A stretch of DNA of 64,000 nt from BOKV01 sp041397525 (GTDB lineage: Bacteria > Pseudomonadota > Alphaproteobacteria > Rhizobiales > Rhizobiaceae). The position numbers and the translations under genes are program-made. Location of the stretch: positions 248,001 through 312,000 of the forward strand of contig JAWKWL010000004.1 of assembly GCA_041397525.1 (NCBI GenBank). The letters are read 5' to 3'. The notes below the pieces were generated by a model. That model searched no databases. It saw nothing but the letters and a program-made list of their open reading frames with translations, and had not been told where the DNA came from. Below, one piece after another: positions 9,626 to 18,725 of this stretch (the first letter of the stretch is position 1; every line of letters begins with the position of its first letter).

Positions 9626-10513
9626 ATGTCCTCCGGCATCCCCCTCGCCTTTGCCGCCTATTTCGGGTTTTCGCTCAGCGATGCTATGATCAAGCTGGCT
9701 GGCCGGCATACCACCGTGTTCGAAATAGCTTTCTTTGTGACCTTGTTTTCGATCATCCCGATCATTGCCTCGAAGCCGGCCGAGCTGAAATGGCGGCATG
9801 TGATGAAAATGAACCGCCCGCTGGTGGTGCATCTTCGCGGCATTTCGGGAACGCTTGGCGGCATGTGCGCCATCTATGCCTTCACCCATCTGCCGCTGGC
9901 GGAAGCATATGCGCTGATCTTTCTGATACCACTCATCGTGACACTGCTTTCGGTGCTGATCCTGCGCGAGCCGGTCGGCATACGGCGTTGGCTTGCGGTG
10001 GCGCTGGGTTTTGTCGGCATCCTCATGGTGGTCCGACCGGGTTTTCGTGAAATTACGCCAGCGCATGTGGCCGGTCTTGGCATTGCCTTTTTCGGGGCGA
10101 TCACGATCATTGCGCTCAGAACGCTCTCAACGAGCGAAAACCGCACCACGATCATGAGTATCGTCATTCCCTATGCGCTCATCGCAAACGGAGCGATGAT
10201 GCTGTCGCAGTTCCAGTGGCCTGACCGCACGCTCATGCTGACCCTGCTCGCGGCAGGAATCCTGACTGGTATCGGCCATTACTGCATCACCACGGCAACG
10301 CGATTGGCAGCAGCCAATATGGTGGCTCCAGTGCAATACAGCCAGATCATCTGGGCGGTTGTCTTCGGCTGGCTGATCTTTTCCGAACTGCCGGACGGAT
10401 GGACCGTGGCGGGTCTGGTGATCGTGGGAATTTCAGGCCTTGCAACCTTCATTCGCGAGGAAGTCCGGTTCGGATGGTCACGCAAGGTGCCACTCATCCG
10501 CAACCGGCTGTGA
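9626..10513 (+). CDS. EamA/DMT-family transporter
   Basis: Drug/metabolite transporter superfamily protein of 295 residues with ten hydrophobic segments arranged as two EamA repeats. The first repeat contains AIYAFTHLPLAEAYALIFLIPL, typical of the family. The chosen ATG begins just before the first helix; the longer open frame has no membrane or family character. It lies downstream of the MFS gene with a 96-bp gap, and its 3' end is 6 bp from the convergent MttB-family gene. The substrate is not predictable. Confidence 0.88.
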   Translation: MSSGIPLAFAAYFGFSLSDAMIKLAGRHTTVFEIAFFVTLFSIIPIIASKPAELKWRHVMKMNRPLVVHLRGISGTLGGMCAIYAFTHLPLAEAYALIFLIPLIVTLLSVLILREPVGIRRWLAVALGFVGILMVVRPGFREITPAHVAGLGIAFFGAITIIALRTLSTSENRTTIMSIVIPYALIANGAMMLSQFQWPDRTLMLTLLAAGILTGIGHYCITTATRLAAANMVAPVQYSQIIWAVVFGWLIFSELPDGWTVAGLVIVGISGLATFIREEVRFGWSRKVPLIRNRL

Positions 10514-10519
10514 CCCCCC

Positions 10520-12088
10520 TCACCCCGGCAAGTGAATCTTGAACTTCGCGCGGATTTCCTTGTCGAAGGCTGGATCGATGATCTCCTTGCGTGGCGCGCC
10601 AAGGATGCGGTTCTTGTGGGCCGTTGCAGCCTTGACGAGGTTCGGTTTGCCTACTTCGGCCCATTCCTTCGGGCTGGTGCGGTCTGCGATGCGTGGATAG
10701 ATATATTCGGTCTGCATCAGCGCGAGTGTCTGGCCGTGGCCAAGATAGTGACCCGGCCCACCTAGACAGACCTGCTTCATGGTTTCGAGGCTCAAGGCGT
10801 CCTCGGTCACGTCAATGCCACGAATGCAGCGCTGCACCTGACCCAGCATGTCATCGCCGAGCACAAGTGATTCAAGGCAGAAACCCAACAGCGAGGCGTG
10901 CATGCCGACCGACTCGTAAACGAGATTTAGGCCTGAAAGCCCGGCCATTACGTTGGATATCGCCTGCTCCCATCCGGCCTGCATGTCAGGCATCTTGGCG
11001 TCCGCGATGCCTGCCGCCGCGCCGCCCGGCAGATTGTAGAAATGGTGCATCTGTGCACAGCCTGCCGTCAGCAAGGCCTGCTCGCCGGAGCCGCCCGACA
11101 TTGCGCCCGAACGCAGGTCGGATACGAATGGCCATGTACCGAAGATCGCCGGATGGCCGGGCTTCATCGCATTGACATAGACCACACCGGCAAGACACTC
11201 GGCGACCGCCTGAACAATGGCGGTCGCAATGGGGGCTGGTGCAGTGGCGCCCGCCTGCCCCGCCGACAACAGCAGCACCGGCATGCCGCCATTGACACAG
11301 GCTTCCATCACCTTGCAGGCCTCGGTGGCGAATTTCATCGGCGGCACGACGAAGCAGTTCGAGTTGGAGATGAAGGGGCGCGCACGCCATTTTTCCTCGC
11401 CACCTGCAATCAAGTGGATGAGATCAAACGCGCCTTTCATGAAATCCGGTTCGGTGAAGGAAGTGCCCACATGCTTGCTGGTTCCAGCGCAGCAGGCATA
11501 GATGGTGTTCATGTCCATCTCGAAATTGTCGGGAATGTCACGACAAACCATGGGGCGCTGGTAGAAATGGATATTGTCCATTTCATCCACGATGCGCGCG
11601 GCATCATAAAGATCCTGAACGGTGGATTCGCGATACTCGTTCTTTTCCACATCGACGACATAGACGGCAGCGCCCGCAGTTCCGAAATAGACCTTCCTGC
11701 CGGAGACCTGCATGTCATGTTTGGGGTCGCGGCCAAACAGTGTGATGTCGCGTGCTGCAACGGCAAGCATGTCCTCGACCAGGGAACGCGGAATGCGGAT
11801 GCGGCCATCCTCGCCAAGAATGGCGCCTGCCCTGGTCAGGATTTCTATGCCCGAAGGTGGCGCGTCGGCAAAGCCGATCTGTTCCAGCGCATCAAGGGCG
11901 GCATTGTGGATGCGCAATACGTCGGCATCCGACAGCGGCTTGTACTGACCGCCTGTCAGGCCCGGACGCACCGGGCGCAGGTTTTCAGCCAGTGGTGCGG
12001 AACGCACCGCAACACGTCCGGCGCGTCCACCGGTTCGCCGCGCGCGGCCTGCCTCTTCTGCCTTGGGTTCCATTGCAGCCTCGCTCAT
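10520..12088 (-). CDS. MttB-family (COG5598) methyltransferase, non-pyrrolysine form
   Basis: Member of the trimethylamine methyltransferase superfamily, 522 residues. Family phrases include VYFGTAGAAVYVVD, SNSNCFVVPPMKFA and GQAGATAPAPIATAIVQAVAE. Pyrrolysine-containing MttB proteins have an in-frame amber codon near residue 330, but this frame has no internal stop, so it is of the ordinary (MtgB-like) type. Such proteins move a methyl group from a quaternary amine to a corrinoid protein; no corrinoid protein is encoded in this window. Its ATG overlaps the stop of the aminotransferase gene (ATGA). The N-terminal 35 residues are Arg/Ala/Gly-rich and look disordered. Confidence 0.9.
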   Translation of the reverse strand: MSEAAMEPKAEEAGRARRTGGRAGRVAVRSAPLAENLRPVRPGLTGGQYKPLSDADVLRIHNAALDALEQIGFADAPPSGIEILTRAGAILGEDGRIRIPRSLVEDMLAVAARDITLFGRDPKHDMQVSGRKVYFGTAGAAVYVVDVEKNEYRESTVQDLYDAARIVDEMDNIHFYQRPMVCRDIPDNFEMDMNTIYACCAGTSKHVGTSFTEPDFMKGAFDLIHLIAGGEEKWRARPFISNSNCFVVPPMKFATEACKVMEACVNGGMPVLLLSAGQAGATAPAPIATAIVQAVAECLAGVVYVNAMKPGHPAIFGTWPFVSDLRSGAMSGGSGEQALLTAGCAQMHHFYNLPGGAAAGIADAKMPDMQAGWEQAISNVMAGLSGLNLVYESVGMHASLLGFCLESLVLGDDMLGQVQRCIRGIDVTEDALSLETMKQVCLGGPGHYLGHGQTLALMQTEYIYPRIADRTSPKEWAEVGKPNLVKAATAHKNRILGAPRKEIIDPAFDKEIRAKFKIHLPG

Positions 12089-13296
12089 GATGCGGCTCCG
12101 TTAATGCGCATGGTGGTTTGTTTGCCAGCGCGTGTTTCGATGAAATGGCGTATTCTCAGTGCTGCGTCCGCCAGCGTCTTTTCATTCTGGCACAGGGAAA
12201 TGCGCACGTGCCCTGCAGCGGCCTTGCCGAAGGCTTCGCCCGGCGTCACAGAAATCTTCTCTTTCTCAAGCAATGCCCAAGCGAAATCCTCGCCGCTTGC
12301 GAAAGTCTCGCGGATGTCGAGCATCACATACATGCCACCCTGTGAACCGCGAACCTCAGCCCCGCGCATGCCTGCGAAGGCGGAAGCTAGCGCCTCGCGG
12401 CGGCGTGCATAGCGCTGCGTGAACTCCTCCACACCCCAGCCGGCAACGAGTGTTCTCTCGACCGCGCGGGAAAGGAAATCACCAAGGCCATAGGTCAGGA
12501 CGAGATTGAGGTTGACGAGATCGTCCACCACTTCCTTCGGCCCGCGCAACCAGCCGACGCGCCATCCGGTCATGCCGTGGCTCTTGGAAACCGAATTGAC
12601 GACCAGTGTGCGCTCTTCCATCCCCGGCAATGCCAATGGTGACAAATGCGACTTGCCGCCGGTATGGGTCCAGTAAACCTCATCTGAAATCAGCCACAGG
12701 TCGTGATCCCGACAAAACCCGGCGATCTCTTCCAGAGTTTCACGGGTATAGACCGCGCCAGTCGGGTTGTTGGGCGAGTTGATGAGAACAGCACGGGTAT
12801 TTTCCCTGACGGCCTTTTCCAGTGCTGCGCGCCTGGGCTGGAAATCATCCTCGGCCCGGGCTTCGACCACGTCGAAGCTGGCGCAGGCAACCCGGAATGT
12901 TCCTGGATAGGTTGCGTAATAAGGCCCGACCACGATGGCATGGTCGCCCGGATCAAGCGCGGCGTGAACGGCAGCAAACAGCGCCCCCTGTCCGCCGGGA
13001 GCAACGATGACCTCGTCAGCCGTTGTTGCAACGCCGGTCGATTGCCGGGTAATTGCTGCCATTGCCTTGCGAATTGACGCAATGCCCTGCAGGTCGGTGT
13101 AATGATGGTGGCCGGCCCGCAATTCTTCCACACACGCCTCGACGGAGGGTTCCGGTGTTGGCGTATCGTGATCGCCGATCGACAGCATGACGATATCCTC
13201 GCCTGCGTCGTGACGGGCCTTGGCGGCGAAATGCACTTCCCAGCCGCTGGGGTCGTTGCCGAGAATGCCGGATATGCGCTTTGAAATCGCAGGCAT
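12085..13296 (-). CDS. Class I/II pyridoxal-phosphate aminotransferase
   Basis: Fold-type I aminotransferase of 403 residues. The motif INSPNNPTG, DEVYW (cofactor-ring Asp and Tyr) and the lysine segment SVSKSHGMTGWRVGW are all present. The chosen ATG overlaps the preceding stop (TGATG), indicating coupling with the flavoprotein gene; a GTG one codon upstream is also possible. It is the third gene of the four-gene minus-strand operon. A role in transaminating an amino acid made by demethylation of a betaine is plausible but inferred. Confidence 0.9.
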   Translation of the reverse strand: MPAISKRISGILGNDPSGWEVHFAAKARHDAGEDIVMLSIGDHDTPTPEPSVEACVEELRAGHHHYTDLQGIASIRKAMAAITRQSTGVATTADEVIVAPGGQGALFAAVHAALDPGDHAIVVGPYYATYPGTFRVACASFDVVEARAEDDFQPRRAALEKAVRENTRAVLINSPNNPTGAVYTRETLEEIAGFCRDHDLWLISDEVYWTHTGGKSHLSPLALPGMEERTLVVNSVSKSHGMTGWRVGWLRGPKEVVDDLVNLNLVLTYGLGDFLSRAVERTLVAGWGVEEFTQRYARRREALASAFAGMRGAEVRGSQGGMYVMLDIRETFASGEDFAWALLEKEKISVTPGEAFGKAAAGHVRISLCQNEKTLADAALRIRHFIETRAGKQTTMRINGAAS

Positions 13297-15743
13297 CACG
13301 ACCTCAGTCTTTCATTCAGCGGATCCCACAATGCGCCATCCACAACCACCGCCTTGAACCGGTCACCATAGATTTCGACCTCGACCCGGGTTCCCGGTGC
13401 CGTGAGATCGGCGCGCAGCATGCCAAGCGCGATGGACTTGTCGACGCGGTGCCCCCAGCCGCCGGAAGTGGTCTCGCCGACCACCTTGCCGTCGTGCCAC
13501 AGCGTTGACATGTAGGGAGCGTCACACTCCCCGGCCTCAACGACGAGGGTCACGAACTGCTTCTTTACGCCCTGCTGCTTTTCGGCAAGAATTGCCGGCT
13601 TGCCCAGGAAATCGGACTTGGAGAAGTTGACGAACCGCTCAAGCCCGCCCTCAAGGATCGTGTAGTCGGTGGAAAGATCACCCTTCCAGGCACGGTAGCT
13701 TTTTTCGAGCCGCAATGAATCAAGCGCGAACATGCCGAACGGCTTGAGGCCATGTTTCTGTCCCGCGGCAAAGACCGCATCGAAGATGGCTGCCGTGTCT
13801 TCCGTCTTGGTGTGGATTTCCCAGCCCAGTTCGCCCGCGAAGGAAACGCGAACCAGCTGGCAATAATGACCGGCGATCTGCGCGGTCTGGTGCGTCAGCC
13901 ATGGCAGCGCAAGATCGGCATCACAGACTTCCGCAAGGATCGCACGTGACTTCGGACCGGAAAGAATCTGGCACGAGAAATCTTCCGTAACATCCTTGAT
14001 TGAAATGGCGGAGCCTGCCGGAAGATGCGCCGTCAGCCACTCAAAGTCATGCCATTGCGCGGTTGCCGCCGTGATGAGGAAGAAGAAGTCCTCGGCGATT
14101 GCCATGACCGACATTTCAGTAACGATCCGGCCCTTCCTGTCGGAAAAATAGGCAAGGCCGATGCGCCCCGGCTTGGGGACATTGCCGGTGGTGATGGAAG
14201 CGAGCCAGTCGCGCGCACCTGCGCCTTCAACGCGGTAACGTGAGAAGCCCGGCAGATCGAGTATGCCTGCGGCGTCACGAACAGCGAGGCATTCCTCGCG
14301 GATGCGCGGGAACCAAGGCCCTTCGCGGTTCCAGGTCTGGGTCGCTTCTTCGGAAGTATCGTCGCCCGGCTTGGCGTACCAAAGCGCTCGCTCCCAGCCA
14401 TTATAGGCTCCGAATTGCGCACCTTGCGCCTTGATGCGGTCATGGATGGCGGAGTGTTTCCGGTCACGTCCGGCAGGCCAGGCGTGGCGCGGGAAATGCA
14501 TGCCATATTCATGGCCGTAGACTTCCATGCCCTTGGCGACACAGTAATCCTTGTCCTCGGCGAAACGGGTGAAACGGCGAGGATCGCACGACCACATGTC
14601 CCATTCGGTCTCGCCTTCTGTGACCCATTCGGCAAGCACCTTGCCTGCCCCACCCGCCTGGCAGATGCCGAAGGTGAAGACACAGGCCTCATAGGCATTG
14701 GGCACGCCAGGCATTGGCCCGATCAGCGGATTGCCGTCCGGGCAATAGGGGATCGGACCATTGATCACCTTGCTGAGGCCCGCAGTGCCAAGGATCGGCA
14801 CGCGTTCTATGGCGTCATTGAGATACCATTCGAGCCGTTCGAGATCGTCGGGATAGAGCTGGAACGAAAAATCTTCAGGCATGGGATCATCCGGCGTTGC
14901 CCAATGTGCCTTGCAATTGCGCTCATAGGGACCGAGATTCATGCCGTTCTTTTCCTGGCGAAGGTAATAGGAACTGTCGACATCACGCAGCAGCGGTAAT
15001 TTGTGTCCGGCTTCCTCACTCCAGGCTTTCAGTTCCGGGATTTCGTCAAACAGGATATATTGGTGGCTCATCACCATCATCGGCACCTTGCGACCGAACA
15101 TTGCGCCGACTTCCGCGGCGCGGTAACCGGCGGCATTGACGACCTTCTCGCAGCGCACCTCGCCCTTTTCCGTTTCAACTACCCATTCATCACCCTCGCG
15201 ACGAACGCCCGTAACCGGGCAGAATCGGACGATCCTGGCGCCCATGTCGCGCGCGCCCTTGGCCAACGCCTGTGTGAGCTGGGCTGGATCGATGTCACCG
15301 TCATAGGGATCGTAGAGCGCGCCTTCCAGATCATGTGTCTCCAGGAACGGATATCGGCTGCGCATCTCATCGGGAGCGAGAATGTCGAGGTCCATGCCCT
15401 GGTAGCGGCCCATGCCGACAACGCGCTTGAATTCCTGCAACCGTTCCTTCGAATGTCCAAGCCGGATCGAGCCGGTAACGTGATAGTTCATCGGATAGTC
15501 GACAGCCTCGCCCAGCCCGCGATAAAGCGAAGCCGAATAGCGCTGCATGTTCATGATCGACCAGGACGAGGAAAAGGTCGGCACGTTGCCCGCAGCATGC
15601 CAGGTCGAACCGGAGGTCAGCTCGTTCTTCTCAAGGAGTAGGCAGTCGGTCCAGCCGGCTTTTGCAAGATGGTAGAGCGCTGACGCGCCAACGGCCCCGC
15701 CACCAATGATGACGACCCGTGCGTGGGTTGGAAGTTCGGCCAT
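13296..15743 (-). CDS. GcvT-family FAD-dependent oxidoreductase (dimethylglycine/sarcosine dehydrogenase-like)
   Basis: Flavoprotein of 815 residues with the domain order of dimethylglycine dehydrogenase. An N-terminal D-amino-acid-oxidase-like FAD domain carries the Rossmann glycines IIGGGAVGAS at about 12-21, followed by an FAO_M-type linker near 380-430. A tetrahydrofolate-binding GCV_T domain (about 440-690) and its C-terminal barrel follow. The family oxidises an N-methyl group and passes the one-carbon unit to tetrahydrofolate. It lies 16 bp downstream of the XRE-cupin regulator and is coupled to the aminotransferase. The exact methylamine substrate is not determinable from sequence. 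Confidence 0.92.
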   Translation of the reverse strand: MAELPTHARVVIIGGGAVGASALYHLAKAGWTDCLLLEKNELTSGSTWHAAGNVPTFSSSWSIMNMQRYSASLYRGLGEAVDYPMNYHVTGSIRLGHSKERLQEFKRVVGMGRYQGMDLDILAPDEMRSRYPFLETHDLEGALYDPYDGDIDPAQLTQALAKGARDMGARIVRFCPVTGVRREGDEWVVETEKGEVRCEKVVNAAGYRAAEVGAMFGRKVPMMVMSHQYILFDEIPELKAWSEEAGHKLPLLRDVDSSYYLRQEKNGMNLGPYERNCKAHWATPDDPMPEDFSFQLYPDDLERLEWYLNDAIERVPILGTAGLSKVINGPIPYCPDGNPLIGPMPGVPNAYEACVFTFGICQAGGAGKVLAEWVTEGETEWDMWSCDPRRFTRFAEDKDYCVAKGMEVYGHEYGMHFPRHAWPAGRDRKHSAIHDRIKAQGAQFGAYNGWERALWYAKPGDDTSEEATQTWNREGPWFPRIREECLAVRDAAGILDLPGFSRYRVEGAGARDWLASITTGNVPKPGRIGLAYFSDRKGRIVTEMSVMAIAEDFFFLITAATAQWHDFEWLTAHLPAGSAISIKDVTEDFSCQILSGPKSRAILAEVCDADLALPWLTHQTAQIAGHYCQLVRVSFAGELGWEIHTKTEDTAAIFDAVFAAGQKHGLKPFGMFALDSLRLEKSYRAWKGDLSTDYTILEGGLERFVNFSKSDFLGKPAILAEKQQGVKKQFVTLVVEAGECDAPYMSTLWHDGKVVGETTSGGWGHRVDKSIALGMLRADLTAPGTRVEVEIYGDRFKAVVVDGALWDPLNERLRS

Positions 15744-15759
15744 GGTGGAGCCCTTTCTG

Positions 15760-16395
15760 TCAATATACCGGAGGGGACACGACCCAGATGACGATCGCAG
15801 GCTTGTCGCCCTTGTTGGCCCATCTGTAGGCAGTGTTTGAAAACTGGAAACTGTCGCCTGCGCTCAGGCGGTGGTGGTTGTCGCCGATCCACAAATCAAG
15901 CGTGCCATCAACGACATAGCCGGCATCGACTGCCGAGCGGGCCTCGATGCGACCGCTCATTGACCCGGCTGCAAATACCGAACGGATCAATTCGAAACTG
16001 CCCGACAGGTCCGGCGAAAGCAGTTCTTCCGTCAAACCGTCTTCGGCAGAACCCAGAACCGCGCGCTGTTCCTTGCGCACGATCAGGCCACGCTCGTTCT
16101 CCGGAGCCGTCTCGTTGCGGAAGAACAGTGACAACGGCACGCCAAACAGCCTGGCGATGGCCCGGAGATCCGTGATGGAAGGTTCGGTCTGTCCGCGCTC
16201 GACCTGGCTCAGCCAGCCGATGGAGCGACCGATCTCGCCTGCCAGTGCCGAAAGGCTCATGGAGCGGCTCTTGCGCAGTGCGCGAATATCGGAGCCTGCA
16301 CCTGCCCCGACCGGTGCACCAGCGCCATCATCGCCATCGCCGGGCATTTGCTGTTGCAAACCCCTTTGTCCGGAATTGAGAGTAGCGCGATCCAA
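15760..16395 (-). CDS. XRE-family transcriptional regulator with C-terminal cupin domain
   Basis: Regulator of 211 residues. After a Gly/Ala-rich N-terminus, a helix-turn-helix of the XRE type occupies about 35-92 (IRALRKSRSMSLSALAGEIG, then WLSQVERGQTEPSITDLRAIA). A small-molecule-binding cupin domain covers about 120-208 (SAGDSFQFSNTAYRWANKGD). Regulators of this build often control amine and amino-acid catabolic operons. It is the first gene of the operon that includes the flavoprotein, aminotransferase and MttB-family protein and is therefore their likely local regulator, with probable autoregulation through the repeats upstream. Confidence 0.9.
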   Translation of the reverse strand: MDRATLNSGQRGLQQQMPGDGDDGAGAPVGAGAGSDIRALRKSRSMSLSALAGEIGRSIGWLSQVERGQTEPSITDLRAIARLFGVPLSLFFRNETAPENERGLIVRKEQRAVLGSAEDGLTEELLSPDLSGSFELIRSVFAAGSMSGRIEARSAVDAGYVVDGTLDLWIGDNHHRLSAGDSFQFSNTAYRWANKGDKPAIVIWVVSPPVY

Positions 16396-16451
16396 ACCAA
16401 TCTCCCGAAACCCTGCCGCGAACTACATTGTGTAGCCGTGAAAATTTCGGT

Positions 16452-16508
16452 GATTTTTTCATTCCTGCAAAAAAATGCAAGGCATTTTTTTCGATTTTGT
16501 CATTCCGG
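16452..16508. promoter_or_regulatory. Inverted repeat flanked by direct repeats upstream of the XRE-cupin operon
   Basis: Perfect 10-bp inverted repeat (AAAAAAATGC, 3-base loop AAG, then its complement) at 16469-16491. It is flanked by near-identical direct repeats, GATTTTTTCATTCCTG at 16452-16467 and GATTTTGTCATTCCGG at 16493-16508. It lies between the stop of the TAXI binding-protein gene and the start of the XRE-cupin gene. It could be an AT-rich terminator for the former, or the operator and promoter region of the latter; the flanking repeats favour a regulatory role. Confidence 0.5.
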
Positions 16509-16513
16509 CCAGG

Positions 16514-17551
16514 TTATTGCGTATTGTTGAGCCGCTTCTTCAGAAGATCCAGATATTCATCGTCGGTTGATTTCTGCACCACGGGTTCGGCGGACGCGCA
16601 ATCTACCTTGTAATCAAGCGCCATTCCGGCCTTGACGCACACTCCGACCTGCCAGCCTGGAGGCAGGTCGGTCAAATCAACCGACTTCCATTTCGGATGG
16701 CCTTCGGCACGCAACTTGTCGAGGTTGGTCAGGATCAGGCTGGAAAAATCCGACACCGCCTTGCAGCTTTCGCGGTGATAGGCATTCTTCTTGACATCAT
16801 AGTCATAGGTCATCAGCACCGCCTTGACGGCGACAACATTGACCGGACCGGACTGGAACGTGTAAGTGCCGCCAGGAATGGTCGCCGGCAGATAGGTTGC
16901 TTTCAACGCCGGTTCATCCAGCGGCAACAGGTGGAAACCGTCCGCAGGAATGGCGTCGCTCTGGAAAAGCGCGGTTGGATATCCGGCCACATAGAAAAGC
17001 GCATCGATCTCGCCGGCAATCAGTTTCTGCAACCCCTCATCCGTGCCAATCTTCTGGCGGTCTCCCTTGATCCGCAGAATGTCGAGAACCAGCGAAGCGG
17101 TAAGGAATGTGCCTGAATCCTGCTTGCCCACTGCGATCTTCTTGCCTTCAAGGTCTCTGGCACTGGCAATGTCCTTGCGCGCCAGCAGATGGATTTCCTC
17201 GTTGTAGAGCGGGAACATTATCCTGACGCCTTTCACGGCATTCTGGATTTCGGCATTTCCCGATTCATAGGTCTTAAGATATTCGAGCACGTCGGACTGA
17301 ACGATGCCAAACTGGGTGTTCTTGCGGTTTCGCACACCGATGAAGTTCTCGAGGCTCCCTGCACTTTCCTGCACATTGAGCGTCTGGCCGCACGCAGCCC
17401 CAAGCTTCGCCATGTCCCTGCCGATCTGTATGTAGGTGCCTTTGGGTCCGCCAGTCAGGATGTTTTTCTCAAACTCGGCGGCCTGGGCATGGACGAAAAG
17501 TCCGGCAACCAGCACCACGGATGCGTAGAGGTATATCGCGATACGGGCCAT
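16514..17551 (-). CDS. TAXI-family TRAP transporter solute-binding protein
   Basis: Periplasmic binding protein of 345 residues with a clear signal peptide (cleavage near residue 24, after AQAA). Family features are ILTGGPKGTYIQIGRDMAKL, the cysteine-flanked NVQESAGSLENF and GIVQSDVLEYL near the N-terminus, and LYNEEIHLLARKDI in the middle. TAXI proteins normally work with a fused DctQM permease, but no such permease gene lies nearby, so it may be an orphan or use a distant partner. It lies 11 bp downstream of the coiled-coil protein gene, suggesting a shared transcript. Confidence 0.9.
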   Translation of the reverse strand: MARIAIYLYASVVLVAGLFVHAQAAEFEKNILTGGPKGTYIQIGRDMAKLGAACGQTLNVQESAGSLENFIGVRNRKNTQFGIVQSDVLEYLKTYESGNAEIQNAVKGVRIMFPLYNEEIHLLARKDIASARDLEGKKIAVGKQDSGTFLTASLVLDILRIKGDRQKIGTDEGLQKLIAGEIDALFYVAGYPTALFQSDAIPADGFHLLPLDEPALKATYLPATIPGGTYTFQSGPVNVVAVKAVLMTYDYDVKKNAYHRESCKAVSDFSSLILTNLDKLRAEGHPKWKSVDLTDLPPGWQVGVCVKAGMALDYKVDCASAEPVVQKSTDDEYLDLLKKRLNNTQ

Positions 17552-17562
17552 TCAAGCCTCCT

Positions 17563-18687
17563 TCAACAATCGGATTCGAGTGCGCGGATCAGATCCCGCA
17601 AGGCAATGGCGGGTGCGCGGCCAAAAGTTTCTGCCAAAACCGCAGCGACGCATTTTCCCTCGATCAGGCCGGTTGCAACAGCGTCGCGCTGGCCGGATGT
17701 CATGCCTTCCAGTCCCTTGGTGTTACCAAGCGCTGCGGCGACCATCAACGGATCACGTGGTGTCAGCCCGGTTGCCGTTGCGTTGTCCAGTGTTCGGGTT
17801 TTCAGTTCTGCAGTCCCGGCGGATTTCTCCGCATCGCGGGCCGAAAGTGCCGCCACTTCCTTTCGCAATGCTTCTGCCTCGGCTTTTGTGGTCGCGAGTT
17901 CCGTTTTCAGGGCGTCATTGAGTGCTGTGGCCGCGGTCTCGGTTTCCCTGAGTCTGGCATCCGCAGCTGCGGTAGCACTGCGGGCGGCATCGAGTTCCTT
18001 TTCGAGGCTGGAGACCTTCTCCTGCATCTTGCCAACCAGCTTTTCGGCGGCATCCTTGTCGGCGGAATTGCTGCCTGCCGCTGCCTGCAGCGATTTCAGT
18101 TCATCATCGAGTTTCGAAAGCCTTGAAATCTCCGCATCCATCTTCTGCAATTGCGCGTCGCGGGCAGCAATCTCGGCCTTCAACGCCGGGATATCCTTGT
18201 CATTGGCCAGTTGCAGCCGGTTTTCGAGATCGGAAGCCACCCGCCCTGCAATTTCGATGCGGTCCCGCAGATCAGTGATGGTTTTCTCGTTTTCCGCAAG
18301 CGCCTTGTCGCGGTCGGCGAGTTCGGATTCCAGACGCGGTATCTGGTCACCATTGCCGTTGTCGAGCTGGGCGCGCAATTCGGCGATCAGTTCGCGGCTT
18401 TGCCCCAGTTCCTCGCGCAGGGAAGCGGCTGCAGCATTTTCACTGGCTTGCCCAGTCCGGGCCGTACTGGTTGCCTGATCGAGCTTTTGTTGAATGTCAT
18501 CCAGTTGCCGGTTCTTGCGTTCCAGCTCTGCCTGAAGGATCGTTCCATTGTCGGCGGCAATGAATTTGTCCCAGGCGATATACCCCCCTGCACCAATCGC
18601 CATGAGTGCCAACAGTACAACGGCAATGGGGGAACCACGCGATCCGGACTGAACCGCCCTTGAGGAATCCCTGCCCCAGTCGCTCAT
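17563..18687 (-). CDS. Coiled-coil protein with one N-terminal membrane anchor
   Basis: Protein of 374 residues that I do not recognise as a named family. A single hydrophobic segment lies at about 20-42 (AVVLLALMAIGAGGYIAW). It is followed by a long charged heptad-type coiled coil from about 50 to 285, rich in Glu, Ala, Leu and Asp with repeated ELA/LRxEL patterns. A small globular C-terminal region of about 75 residues follows (DPLMVAAALGNTKGLEGM, ending in SDC). The long helix would project into the periplasm if the N-terminus is cytoplasmic. It is the upstream partner of the TAXI binding protein, 11 bp apart. Confidence 0.8.
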   Translation of the reverse strand: MSDWGRDSSRAVQSGSRGSPIAVVLLALMAIGAGGYIAWDKFIAADNGTILQAELERKNRQLDDIQQKLDQATSTARTGQASENAAAASLREELGQSRELIAELRAQLDNGNGDQIPRLESELADRDKALAENEKTITDLRDRIEIAGRVASDLENRLQLANDKDIPALKAEIAARDAQLQKMDAEISRLSKLDDELKSLQAAAGSNSADKDAAEKLVGKMQEKVSSLEKELDAARSATAAADARLRETETAATALNDALKTELATTKAEAEALRKEVAALSARDAEKSAGTAELKTRTLDNATATGLTPRDPLMVAAALGNTKGLEGMTSGQRDAVATGLIEGKCVAAVLAETFGRAPAIALRDLIRALESDC

Positions 18688-18725
18688 TGCCGTAACTCGT
18701 TTTTCAATCCGGTCATGCCCCGGAT

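Noticed and set aside
10520..12088. Pyrrolysine codon in the MttB-family gene
   Set aside because: The frame has no internal TAG, so it is not a pyrrolysine protein; the terminal stop is the only stop.
11042..12412. Long plus-strand open frame opposite the MttB-family gene
   Set aside because: It spans two real minus-strand genes and has the composition of a shadow frame.
15744..15759. Glycine riboswitch before the GcvT-like gene
   Set aside because: Only 16 bp separate it from the regulator gene, too short for any riboswitch.
17189..18478. Serine-rich plus-strand frame opposite the coiled-coil gene
   Set aside because: The Ser/Ala-rich translation mirrors the heptad repeats of the real gene on the other strand.
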